This document shows positions 12,887 through 25,500 of a stretch of 64,000 bases of DNA, in pieces. A model generated the notes under the pieces. The model saw only the letters and a program-made list of their open reading frames with translations, was not told the DNA's origin and made no database searches. Origin of the DNA: Litomosoides sigmodontis (lineage: Eukaryota > Nematoda > Chromadorea > Rhabditida > Onchocercidae); assembly GCA_963070105.1 (NCBI GenBank), contig OY718805.1, forward strand, positions 930,001-994,000, read 5' to 3'. Position 1 is the first letter of the stretch. Each line of letters starts with the position of its first letter. The translations under genes and the position numbers were made by a program.

Positions 12887-14404
12887 ATTTTAATTAGTTC
12901 AGTTAATGGATGAAATTAGAAGGAAAACGATCTTTGCAAAAAATTCAATTCGATCTGAGAATGAAATCGCATTTGATGCCGAGAGTTGGTCACAGTTATG
13001 GCTGAGTGAAAATGGACAGGCAAGAAATTCCTGTACTTTTGCATAAAAAAATCGACCTATTGTTTTTTTAAATACTTTGGAAAGTTAAAATTTATATTAA
13101 AAAAGTCGACAGAAAAAAGAATTGTGACACTTAAAAAAAAAAGAATTTGCTATTATTTTTGAAGTTGCTAGCAAGTCGATACTTTCGATTGCTTTTGCTG
13201 TAACGAAAGGTTCGAGATTCACCTTTTTTTTTCGAGATTCACGAGATTCACATTTTCCACCTTCCCGCTTGTGAAATCTCACTTGCATTTTCGAAAATCA
13301 TACTTGTGTTGTCTTGAAGCTTTTCCGCTCATTCATTCAAACTTTCTGATTCATTGAAATTATTGGTATGAAACTGCTTAGTTCAAAATGTCTAATTTTG
13401 CAGAAGATTCTCGCCGATAAGCGATTATTAGAAAATGTTCAACAAGTGAAGGTAATTGAGAAACAAATTGAGTACACGCACCATCTCATCGCGCACAAGC
13501 GGAAAATAATTCGTTCGTTGCAGAATGGTACCATTCAGAAAGTTCACAAAGTAATTCAACTTAGCTTACTTTTCTACTGCCATCGTCATTTGCCCAACTT
13601 TTAGGTTTATGAAATAGAAGTTTGTGTCTTCATTGGAAGTGTATGTATTTTTAAAAAGTATACAATCAACTGCAGCGTTACCGTGAATTGGTGGTTGTTT
13701 TAGGAACGCCAGCTAAGAATGCTTGAAGAGGAAAATTTGGATATGAAGAAAAAGATGACCGAGTGGTTAAAAGTAAATCAGCGATTGCTGAACATATTTG
13801 AAGAAATGAAGGATCGTGAAGTAGAGATGATCTTTGTTGCAGAGCGTTGCAAGCAGCGAAATGTGCAACTTCGGGTATTTCTGATATGATCAGCAATTAA
13901 TCAGCCAATCATCTTGAGTAAAATAGCAGTTAATCTGTTAGTTTACAAATCCATTTCACTGATTAATTGCCAACTAACCGATTTAGCTTATTTGAAAAAG
14001 CTGTTAAGTAAAGTGACTTACCTTTCTATTCACTCCCAATCATTACTTTAGCTGTTTGACCATATGTTTATCCACTCATTAATTTATTTCCCTGCTCATT
14101 TTCTTCTTTATTTGTTTGTGCTGCGCGACATCTTATCGTATTGCTATTACTCGATGACTTATTGTCATTATTTAAAATAAAGCTATCAAATTTTAAACAA
14201 CAGGAAATATCGATGAAAGGATTGTAGTGTAATTTGTTAAATTTTCAAATGAATAATATTTTGCAGGAGGAGTGTGGTCAAATGCAAGAGCATATGTTAG
14301 CAATATCGAAAAGATTGGATGAGATAGGTATGGGTAATGTCAGTGATACATCTTCCAGCTCAATTATATTGCATAACGAAGCAAATGAATTGAAAGGAAA
14401 GTAA
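12529..14404 (+). CDS. Coiled-coil protein of unknown function
   Basis: Five exons join in phase: 12719-12831, 12903-13019, 13404-13550, 13704-13874 and 14267-14404, giving about 228 residues. A tiny first exon, 12529-12538 (ATG plus two codons, donor G|GTATAA), would supply a start in phase, but this is the weakest part of the model. The protein is almost all charged helix: CELEKVVELLKGKL, KVIEKQIEYTHHLIAHKRK, RMLEEENLDMKKKM, with heptad-like spacing, and a Ser-rich end (SDTSSSS). That suggests a structural or centrosomal/cytoskeletal coiled coil, but no family is recognised. Intron 2 begins with GC (CAG|GCAAGA) and the acceptor of the first well-supported exon is TTAAG. The gene lies between snurportin and DCAF17 on the same strand. 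Confidence 0.62.
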
Positions 14405-16284
14405 CCACCTATTGGGGCATCCCTTTCGTTCTTGTTTTACGACCCTACATTTATTACTAAATTAAAATTTCGATATGTTTGAAATTTCAATTTCATTTCT
14501 AATCCGATTACATATAGATAAATTGCAAAAAATTGAAAATTTAAATTGGACCACCATGAAAATTCGAAAGAGATGAAATACTTGAAATATATTTATTGGA
14601 ACAAATTATGAATTCAAATTTTGCTGTTTGCAGCAACAAAAAATGAGATTGTTAGCCAAAATATACAATTTGAACAATTTGTTTGCATAAATTTTCTTCA
14701 CATGCATTTATGTAATTTACGATTTTTGTTTCTACCACTTCTATAACCTTTAAGAGTTCATGCAAGCCCAATCTGTTTTGCAAATTCATTTTAGTAGTTA
14801 AATGAAGTACGTATGAATCCTAACAAATTGATCTTTTTATCACGTCAATTATTCCAGCTTGCTATTTCCAGCTCTTCTCCAGTCAATTTTTAATTAATCT
14901 CCAAAAGCAAAAATCGATAAGCAAAAAAGATTCTTCGTGAGGACTTTACGGACGCATGGAAATGCATCCTTAATTATTTTGTTTCATTACTTTTTCACAA
15001 ATCGTTACCATTGCAATTTTAATAATACTTTATCATAAGAAAAAAAAATGTCATTTTATTTGTTTATTAAGTAAACCTGAATCAAAATTACCGCTACAAC
15101 TTCCTGATATTGAAAAATCAGTGGGAAGACTGGAACTTTTGCTCATCGAACAGTCATTTCTCTTTGATTAAATTCTCAAGCGGAAGAGCAATGTGAAATG
15201 ACTTCGAGAAGTGATATGTGATATGTGAAATGATTGCAATAGTATCATGCGAAACGTGGAGTGTTACAGTGTTTTTCAAACAGATACTATTTAGTACAGT
15301 AATTGATTAGTGTCGTCAGGCAGCTTTGTGAAATTACAATTATTTCACCTCGCCTATTCAACTAATTGTCAATTCTTGAAAGTAATATTCCAACAGTATT
15401 ACCTATAATTACACAGTTGTACTTTTCTTATCAGACCACCTGTACATGCAGCGTACACACAGGCACATTTCTCCTTCTCTGTAACATTCACTTCTATGAT
15501 TTTAATTGCTAAATTCTAACGTACATCTTATAATAGTTTATCAGTGCGTTCGTTCAATGCTTGCTTATTGTAAACCGAGACATCATTTAACTTATTTTCA
15601 TAGTAACAATAAATGATAATGATGAATTTACGATAACAATAATGGTAAGTGGAAAATTGGCAATTTCACTCTATCATTTGCTAATGCTTATTTCTGCCAA
15701 TTAAAATTAGTCACGAATTTTATTTCGATAGCATTGAAATCATGGAGTGATAACACTGATAGACACTTTAATGGTTTCATTTGTTGCAACCCTTTATCGA
15801 TGAAGCAATTCAGTGTCTTTTGGAAAAAACGGTGAATTCACATAGAAAGTGAAACTTTCCAAAATTACAACTCACCATTCATGACGAACGAAGTTCAGGT
15901 TATCGTGATGCGGGACGTATCGCTTGTTGAGCGGGGATCATCCTTTATGGGATCAGAATGGTTATAGCAAATTAACTTACATAGCTAGAGCTCTCTTTTA
16001 GCTTCCAGTTAATAGTTGGACACAGCTACCTCAGCTTTCAGCTCTCGCTCCATCCATCAGAAGGGCACAATGTAAGCTTGAGACTTCTTCATTTCATTCT
16101 ACGTGCTTTGGGACCGCGTCCTCTTATTCTTCACATGGGCATCAAAGGTGGGAAGTGTGGAGATTGGGTGGGTGACAAGGTGGAGGTTATCGAGATTTCG
16201 AATGAGATGTGTAGGTTAGGGAAGGATAGTAAACTTGAGCTTTGAAGGAATAACGAAGGCGTGGAAACGTTATTTGTTAAAATC
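14405..16284. other. Intergenic region with a GC-richer island near 15880-16280
   Basis: Mostly AT-rich, with no family-like coding. From about 15880 to 16280 the composition becomes clearly less AT-rich, and short ATG frames occur (a 28-codon frame at 15881 and a 36-codon frame at 16135). This is probably the promoter and 5' leader of DCAF17; the short frames have no support. Confidence 0.5.
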
Positions 16285-19200
16285 ATGGGAACATCATCTC
16301 TCGGGAGCCGGTTGTTAAATCGTTTAATGAATGCGGAATCGAGGAACACGCATCGACCGAATGATGATGAAGGTTACAATGAGGTACATTTTGATTTTCG
16401 CTATTTATGGAGGAATTATGGATCAAAGAATAATTGAAGCTCATCAAATTCCTTTTTTCCTTATATCTGATAATGTTAATAAGCACTGAACGACTGCAAT
16501 ATTGAAGCTGTCCCGTCGATTATTATCATGTTTGGGTGCCGATTGTAAGAAAAGTCCCGCGCAGATATTGAAGCATCCCTCACTACGACAGTTAATCAAT
16601 CGACGTGAATTAGGACTTCTACGAACTCAATGCAGTTTTGGTAGGAGTGCTTTGCGCTCGCTTATTATGTCGGTATGTTTTATATCCTTTTCCTTTCTGG
16701 ACTCTTACTCATATGTGTTTCATCTGTTTAATTATTTCATCTTTGGGATGGTTTATATTTTGATTTCATTTTGCAGAATAATCGGCAATATGTCCTATGT
16801 GAGAAGCATGACGTAAGAGGTTTCCTTAACATCGACGGGTGAGTTCCACATTGTGATTCTTGAGCAGTATTTAGCATGGAAAATATATTTAGAGAAATGA
16901 ACAGTGAGGAATCACCTAATCAGTCATGAAAGTGTTTCCAGTACTAGTAAAAAGAAAATAAAAAGAATGAGTAGTTGAGAAATAAAAGCCGTTTCTGCTT
17001 TTCGAATGATTAATTAATACTATAAGATCTTTAGTTTTTGTTTTCATCAAATGTAGAGGTCTAATGGTTGCACACAAAGCACGCAGAATCTACAACATTG
17101 ATATTCTGGAGCCATTATGCCGACTAGATATGCTCGACGAAACAGAGAAGATTTTGTCCACACTTTGGGTTGAACTTGTCGTTGATTTGCAGGTTTGTTT
17201 TCATATCACATTGCACACCATTTTTATTCACCACTTCGTAATATATGTTTATTCCTTAGAATAATTTGTATTAAAGGAAGGAACATCCAACTCTTCTCCG
17301 TTCTGGGTATTAATTTTAACGCAGAATCGTTTGCTGTGCATTGATCCCCTACGCCAGTCACTGGAGGCTGAATTTATACTGCCATCAGATTCTTGTAGAT
17401 TCAGGTTTGTATTTTTTTCAAGAAAAATTACTTCTTATGTGATCAAACGCATGTACGAACTGCATGTCGTTGCTAGTGTGGAAACATATGTTTTTATGAT
17501 TAGATTTATATGTATGCATTCAAATGTTTATTAAATATATATTTTTTCATTAAATATTTATAAATATAGTATACATATAATTTAATAGATTTTTATATAT
17601 TTATTTAATGAACATCCGAAACTATATACATGGCTAGGTGTATACATTTGCTGTATTATATACACATGTATGACTAGGCGTATACATTTGCAAGTATATA
17701 GATACACATGTCCACTGGATTCCATCAGCCAATTTTTTTGAAAAATTTTATTTCGATATTTTGATATGGCAATTTTTTCAAATTGTGAACATGAATACTA
17801 TAGTAGTGATAATCGTTGTTTAAGTGATGTAAGAAGGAATTTAAAGCTGCTGTTCGCTGTATCCTAATGATGTAAATTTTATAGCTGCCTAGCACCCAAT
17901 GAACTTGGACGAACATTTTGCTTATTTGGCCACATGTTGTCGCAGGTATCGGGTTCACTATCAATTGTGAAAGCTTGACGTTTACACGATAAGAATTTAT
18001 ATTTGATATATCTTGTTCCTTCAGAACGGTGTACGGAGCAGCGGTACCATTGGAACAGATTGTGTTATTGGCATCTTTGATGTTTATCCACTTAAATTCA
18101 AAGGCATTTTTCGTATTACTAAAGAGGTAAAGAAAATTTGGGCTTTGCAGTTTTACGCATTGTGCAAATGATGCTTTTTTTTTGCTTTGTTGCCACCACT
18201 TAAGTGACCAACCACATTGATTTTTAGTATAACTGACATGTTTTTAAGGTTTTTGGGAATGTTACAAACGTAAGCGTAATATCCGACATGGTAATTGTTT
18301 TCAAAAAGAAACCATATGAAACAGTGCTATATAATTTGGTCGATTTTCAAAATCAAGTAAATACTTCTATGCTTAAAATTTTACACCGATTTACTACTTT
18401 TTGTAAAGATCGTAGTGCTGTATGAGACTTTTACATCAGTTTGATTTTAGAAATTGAAATTTTTACTTGAGATTTATTATGGTGTAAAAATTATTTTCAG
18501 ACCGAAGAGGGATTGTTTGATCCTGAATTACATTTTGATGGGAAAATAATTTTGCCTCTACCTACTTTAATTATATCAGAACCGGTCAAATGTGCAAGAG
18601 TTGCAGGTAATCTTCTTTGATTTTTAAAGAATTATAAACAAAATTGACTCCAGTCGGCCATGCGAGCAAATGAATACAGTTTTCCTTTTAGTCGTTAAGT
18701 TATCCGTTGTATTGCAGGTAACTGGTCAACGCTAGAGTATAGTGGTGTACCTTATCACTTGTTAGGCATTTCATATTCTTCTAAAAAATCGTACATGTTG
18801 GTTGATGCTGCAAAAATGACAGAACCGGTTAGTTTACCATTGAATTAACTTCTTAGTTATCAGCAGTTTTGGAAAGCATGATATAACACAGAGTACATAA
18901 AGTAGGAAATTTTAGAATTGAGATTGCTAACAGGAAAAAGGGTACAGGTTCATCGCACTGTTGAAAAAATTTGTGACGTTTATAAAAGTTGTCAATATTA
19001 TGGGATAGTTTTTTTTGCATATTAAATGGACGTAATTACAGGCCTCACTACCATTTTCGCTGCAGCCACCAAAAAATACGTCACTGCAAGTGGAAGGAGC
19101 CAGTTTGATGTTTCATTCAGATGAATCGGGACGATTACTTCATTTTGATGGACCAGCAATTGTATCCTATAAAATGCAACGGTAATTGCTCTTAGCAAAA

Positions 19201-21281
19201 ATTGCATCCAGTAGCAAGATACCTGATGTCATTTGTTCTATCTTTCCTTATTTCTTTGCAGATCTACTGATGATAGAATGTCATTCCAAGAAGTTTGGCG
19301 AACTAATTTATGGGTAAAGGATAGTTTTTTCCATGAAAAGCTTGAAAGGTTGAAGTTTACACTATGTATTCTTCAGTAGCATTATTCTAATATAGATTTA
19401 TTACCGAACTCTCGCTACATACAGTTCTCTCATTGCTACTGGTGAAATTGCATGATTACGGGTTTCCGCAGTTATGCACCAACCTTCCCGCTTTTTCTAT
19501 TTCGAAATATATGAGTGAATATCTATAATTAAAATTTCAGTATCGGGGAATAATGAAGTTGTTCTATTCTAAAGGTAAAGCTCTTTTTATAAAATTGTTT
19601 ATTTTCAGCAACGTGAAAATTAAATCAAGTTTCGGACGTCATATTAAACCAACGTCAGATTTCGAGCAGGACTTTCGGCTGGTATGTTTGCTCCTTGCAA
19701 TATCAGCACCCTTGAGATGATGATGATACAGTATCATCCTTTTCACTTTCATACATCATTATTCTACCTATCCGTTAAAAACACGCAATTGCATTATTTT
19801 AATTTTACTCTAATGGAATTTTAAGTAATGGTTTTATGGCTTTTATCAATTAGAATTCAATTAGAATTACAAAGTCATCAGTAATCTTTTCGTTTGTTAC
19901 ACCACCACTACTGAGCATTATAAATTTTTATGTTTCATTTTTCTTCCGATGTCCTCCTTTATTGTGATTGAGGTCATCAAAGGAGTGGATGTCGATATTG
20001 AAAGTCAGATTATTGCTATTATTGCAGAATGTGATCTTCACTCACCAGTTTTTGATGATCCAAGGCGGTTTGTTTCCTAAATTTCCCACTCCAGAATTTC
20101 AATAATTTCTGTCGATTTCATCGTATATCTCTGTCCTTCCATTGTTCTTATCAGAAGTAATAAGGTCATAATGTTGAAGGCATCTGAAATAGTGTGTGGA
20201 TTTTAATATTCTTGGTGCTTTCAAAATTTGAGATATTTTACGATATATCAGTAAACAGTGATCCTAATGCCGATTAAAATGATGTTTCTGATTTACCATA
20301 TGGAAAGAATCAGGAAGTTTCTTTGAAGACCATTCGATGCAATGACTCGCCGAAATATATATCTGGATGAAGTTGATATGTGCACTGTAATATTTTTATT
20401 GGATGATGCTACCGGCATTATCCTGAAAATTGCGATGATGCGTGAACCGATAAGAGAGGTTAAGTCTATTTATCTGGAACTTATTCCTTTTGTATGTTTC
20501 AGAATTTTTTAATGACATTAGCTAATATTATTTAGTATTGTTCAGAATAGTGTCTTGCATTTTGACATGTCCGGTGTACTGATGTGCTTCAATCAGCGAG
20601 GACCTCGGAAATCGCATCTTGAAGTTCAACGTTTACAAGAAATAGGAGTTGTTGAGTGGGAGAAACATAATGAAGTGCGTTTTTTTTCTATTTTTTATTC
20701 CTACTGTATGTGTAATCCCAGCGGAGAAGTTAAAATTTTTTTAATTTTTTGCAGGGTTGACTACAGTATGCTTCTATAATTCAGGATCTAATCTTTGCAA
20801 ATATTAATATTTCATCATTTAGCACGAAATTTACGATATAAAATATAATTCGAAAGCGCTTAGCAGACGACAAACACGGCTTCGTGCTCGAGAAGAGAAT
20901 ATGAGTTTAACAACTTCAACTAGCAGCAGAACACTTGATGAAAGTAAATGCTTACAATGATCTCTCTAAATGTATAATTAGAAGTTACTGCATAGTCATT
21001 TTTTAATTCGATAGACATTGTTAAACTTAATTGAACTGCTCTTTGAAAATACCTTTTTTTATATTATAACAATCTTTTGTCTGCCTGTTTCATTAATGTC
21101 TCAAGTTCTTTCTCTGTCTTAGTTCACATTTCATTTAGGAAATAGTCTGATATCAGACAGCAGTGAGCCAAGTGGAAGTAGAGGACCAGTGTCGGGACCT
21201 CGACGTCGTAAACGTTTACGGATTATTTACCTGGGTGATACAGATTCATCAGATTCGGATTATCGACCGCATAGTCGATAA
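16285..21281 (+). CDS. DCAF17: DDB1- and CUL4-associated factor 17-like substrate receptor
   Basis: DCAF17 is a nuclear/nucleolar protein that docks on DDB1 in CRL4 ubiquitin ligases. Eighteen exons join in phase to 648 residues (human 520): 16285-16383, 16508-16672, 16777-16838, 17057-17192, 17325-17404, 17885-17945, 18025-18126, 18249-18356, 18501-18606, 18718-18827, 19042-19181, 19262-19348, 19609-19681, 19973-20067, 20329-20458, 20546-20674, 20823-20943, 21139-21281. Similarity to human runs from LSRR near the start, through FRITKEVFGNVTN (human EINKKIFGNVTD), GVPYHLLG, and LMFHSDESGRLLHF (human YFHPDASGRIIHV), to the conserved VLHFDMSGVL block. The end is an additional basic then acidic-Ser tail (RRRKRLR, DTDSSDSD) not in human. 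Four acceptors are non-YAG: TTGAAG (twice), TTTAAG and GATTGAG. The first exon rests on phase and weak similarity. Confidence 0.82.
17620..17712. repeat. Imperfect tandem repeat in DCAF17 intron 5
   Basis: Two copies of a roughly 45-bp unit share GACTAGGCGTATACATTTGC (the first with GGCTAGGTG) followed by AT-rich sequence and ACACATG. The unit is inside an intron and looks like ordinary simple-sequence expansion. Confidence 0.6.
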
Positions 21282-22502
21282 AATAATCGTGATAAATTTA
21301 TCAGTTACGATTACTTTTACAGTTGCATATATATCCTATACTTGTTGATCGTTTCGATATTCACTTTTTTTGTTTTCAAATATTTTATTGTTAATTTTTG
21401 ATATACCAAAGAAAACGACGCCAGATCTCGGATATATGTAGTGTTGTTCGGGGTATTTAGTATTACGCATCAAATATCGGAGAAATTATCGTGGGAAAAA
21501 GAACGATCTTTGTTATTGTCTTTACAGAATTATGGGGCCTAGCTCACGGGTTGGGAAAACTGTCCAGGAACAGTGTTTCCCCGCATTATTACTGATTCCC
21601 ATTTGTCTTACAATTAGAAATCATTGAGAGATTATACTAGATTTTTAATAATTTAAACAGTTATACATAGCTATGTTATTGAATATTATTTAATGCTCAT
21701 ATTGTTTAATTTCCATTTACTGCTGTTTATTTTTTTGTACCACTGTTCCAATAAAATTTTTTGACGAGTGAAGAGAATGTCGTTAAACCATATGAAGGTG
21801 GGAACGATTTTTACCATTTTACAGTTTCGTGGCAGTTACAGGATAAGTTCGGTAAGAGAATTCAGCACTCGAACTTGGTTGTCTTTATTCAGGAGAGTAA
21901 AGACAACCTTGCGTATTTTTTTTGCAAGGGGGGGGGGAATGGTGAAAATTTGTGGTAGTATTCTATATATTCTCTGGGTTTTAGACCGAATTGACATATT
22001 TCTAGTCCTATGGTTGTGCAGAAGTTAAAGTCGCTTCATCAAGCAAAATTTCATATTGGAGATTAATTTTTCTCTAGGTATCGATAGACGTGTTTAATTT
22101 TCAAATGATTATTACTTGAAAAAAAAGTCACGTGTGCCATAATAGCGAAATTGACAACGTAAAAGTGTTACAAAGCGCTACCAATATTCAACGGATGGAT
22201 AAACTCGATCATCGGTAAACTGTACTGTAATTCAATTCCTATAAATAGCTAATTGGTAGGCATTGTTTTATATAAGAAGTGAAATAATTTAACGTTTAAT
22301 GTAAATTTAAAAGTCAATGTTTCAGCAGTGTTTAGTATCAAATCTTGTTCAGTGTTGTCGGCTTATTTTCGAACATTTCAATTCTCTATTTTCACTTTGG
22401 TCATGTGATGTAGTTGTGCTAAATCAATCGTAGTCAAGCTATACTATTAATGATCCATGGAATGGATTAATTATCAGTAGTCGTACATAATATTATGCAA
22501 GA
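21282..22502. other. Intergenic region between DCAF17 and FLAD1
   Basis: AT-rich, with the DCAF17 3' UTR (AATAAA at about 21750) and the FLAD1 upstream region. Two overlapping short frames near 21761-22028 share no family features and one depends on a run of nine G near 21930. No gene is called. Confidence 0.5.
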
Positions 22503-25500
22503 ATGAAGGCACTGCAATTGAGAATTTGTCCACTTTCAGTATTGTCGCTATATATGATGATGATCTGCTGTCGGATTAAGCGACTAATTATGAACGACTC
22601 ATTATCATATTTAATATATAATCGATGTCGTTATAGCGGTCAAAGAGGAATGGATAGCGAATATTCATCGAGTGCAATCAATACAACACAACGTAAAACA
22701 GCAGGCATTATCGGTATGCATTATGGGTACTTTGCTTATACAATCGGAAAAGATTCTTGGATTAATTCTTCTTAAGAGATACTATTTTAAAATTACACAA
22801 GAATGTCTCAGATTTTTTCTATATACAACAGCACATGTAGCGGGAAATGCGGCACAGCGATTAGAGGAAATATTTTGAAAATTATTTTCCTTCCAATCTA
22901 CAAGGCAAAACGAGTAGAGGAAGAAAGATTATTTTATAGATCTCATTATCTATTAGATTGGTGTTTACAAAATAATAAGAACTCTGTTGTTATTAAAGGG
23001 GAATTCTTAACAAAAGAGAAGATAGCTTGTTATAATTGGAGGGAGATGAGTAATATGCTGAAAAAATATGCTATCTGCTTAAAATTTGTATTCTTTGTTT
23101 ATTCATCGTGCGTAATGAATCTATCATTTCTCTCGCAGTTAATTTTGGATATTGTGTAATTTAAAAATCTTCAATTTTTCGTTAGCTTCTACTGATGAAT
23201 TTTATAAAATTCCACTTGTTGCATATTTTTTGCTTCAAATAAGCACATATATCTTTTTTAATGCACATATCTCGTTTCAGTAATTGGTGATGAAATTTTA
23301 AAAGGTGTAACAAGTGATGTGAATTCAAATTTTTTCTGCAAGGAGTTGTATGGTCGAGGAATTCTGCTGAAGAAGGTATAATAATAGTGTTATGCTGGTT
23401 CTCACTGTTATAAACGAAGCACTGTTCAGTTGAGTGTATGGTTGACTTCAAAATGAGGAAATTTTCTTTAATTTTACGAAAGTGGGCAATGTATCAAGCA
23501 TAGTATTTATTCGCTCAATCGTATGATAGTTATTTTTTCATGCTTATCTATTTCATTAGGTTTTTTAGGCTGATTTATTCAGTTTTCTCATTAATACTTT
23601 TGTTTATTAGTTCATTTGCACTTTAGTTGTTACAGTAAATAAAGAAACTTATGCGTAGAACTATTGAAATACTGTTTGGTTTCATATGTGGAGCCAATTT
23701 CTAGTGCTACTGTTGCAAAAAATCGAGATTTTTGCCAGTTAATTATTTTCCTGAACAATAAGACTCTGATAAAAAGGAAAGCAAAGACGATAATGTTCTG
23801 TAAAAAAATGAGCAATCGAGACCTCGACGACTATAATTTAGTTATAATTTTGCTTCAAATCGTTCGATTAACTTCTTCGAAATATTCGATTCAGTACACA
23901 AATGATAATGTTTTATTACAGATATCAATAATATCTGATAATATCGAAGATATCGCGTGTGAGGTGAAAGAGTTTAGTGAACGTTACGATATCGTCTTCA
24001 GCTCTGGTGGTATTGGACCTACGCACGATGATCGCACTTACACTGGTATTCCTTATGCAAGTTTCTACTGGGACTTTCTGTTATGGCTTATTCATTAACA
24101 AATAATTGATTTGATTTTACAAGGTGCCGAAATGTTCATACCTGATGGTGGTTTGTGATTTGTGTTTTGAAGCATGATACTCTACGGAATGAAGCAGAGT
24201 ATCATGCTTTTAACGATTAGTAAAATAGACCGAAGTGGACACTTTCGTTCCAATGCTGAAATTAAATATGCGGTGTTGAAATTTTTGGTTGAATGTGTTG
24301 AGTAAAAAAAAGTTATTTTCAGGATTGGCAGTTGCATTTAATGATGAGCTGACTATAAGAGAGGAGATGATGGAATTCATTGAGAATTTTATCCACAATG
24401 CGAACAAAATCATACCTGATGGTGGTTTGCAGCGGATGTGTACTGTAGGTTCTATTCGTTCATTGAGAATTTTTTTCCGATTATGACTGCATGTTATAGC
24501 TAGATTTCTACTTAACCTTACAATCATATTTTATAATCAAGATGTTTGCGATTATCTGTAAACCGAAATGTCATCGTAACGAGTCATTTTAACAGTTAGT
24601 AAAACCCGATTTTTTTTAATTAATTTCTATTTTTATACTTGATGAAAATTATTGGTAGCACTTCTTGATTATGGTGTAGCTCTTAATAGATACCAAAAAG
24701 TGCTCGTTTGTTATGGAATACACGAACAGTTTTTCCTTTGGTTCAGATGCGAAATATTTACGCATTTCCCGGTATTCCGGAGTTTTGTACTGAAGCATTC
24801 AAGGAACATGAAGTAAGCTGAATCCAAAATTTCTTAGGCATCATATCATCAATCATTGACAGAAATTACTACAGTGATAGTTCTGTCCTGCCGATGTTGC
24901 TATAATTTGAAGAAAAACTTTTTTGTTTTTATATGTTATATCCTTAAAAGATGTGAGAGAGAGAAAAGGGAAAACTGGAAAAATTTCCTTTGGTTAAGTA
25001 TCTTTTGAAATGATTTTTGCAGCTTATATTCTATGACGAGATTAATATATGTTTTGCAGAAATCGATATTTCCATCCCATGCAGCAAAGCCGTTTTACTC
25101 ATCTGTTCTCCATATTAAGAGTATTGAATTACAATTTTCGGATGTAATAATGGAGGTTGCAAAGAAATATAGTTCAAAGAAAGTTTCCATTGGTTCATAT
25201 CCTGTAGGAAACAACCGGTGAGCAAATGATTAATGCCGCTGCGAGAGTGCTATGTGTGGGCGGAGAAGGGCGTATTGTCTTGTCACTAGCAGTGTTCTTT
25301 TTTTTTCCAACATTCAGAGGAATATTCCTTATCAGATTAGAAGCTTTCAGTAAAGCCTTCATAAAACTATGAAAATGCGAAGGGGTCAAAGTATTTCTTC
25401 AATCATGCATAACGTACAGTATTCCCCCTTACATGTGCGTTTTACCGTATTTTCAGATATTGTAAGACGAAATTATTGATCGAAAGTGAGTGTGCAGATG

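Noticed and set aside
21761..22028. Two overlapping plus frames around a run of nine G
   Set aside because: No homology, and both depend on a homopolymer in 3' UTR-like sequence.
22803..23159. 118-codon plus frame
   Set aside because: Lies wholly inside FLAD1 intron 1, shows no domain and overlaps a second random frame.
23664..24098. 144-codon plus frame
   Set aside because: Only its end (23922-24045) is FLAD1 exon 3; the rest is intron that happens to stay open.
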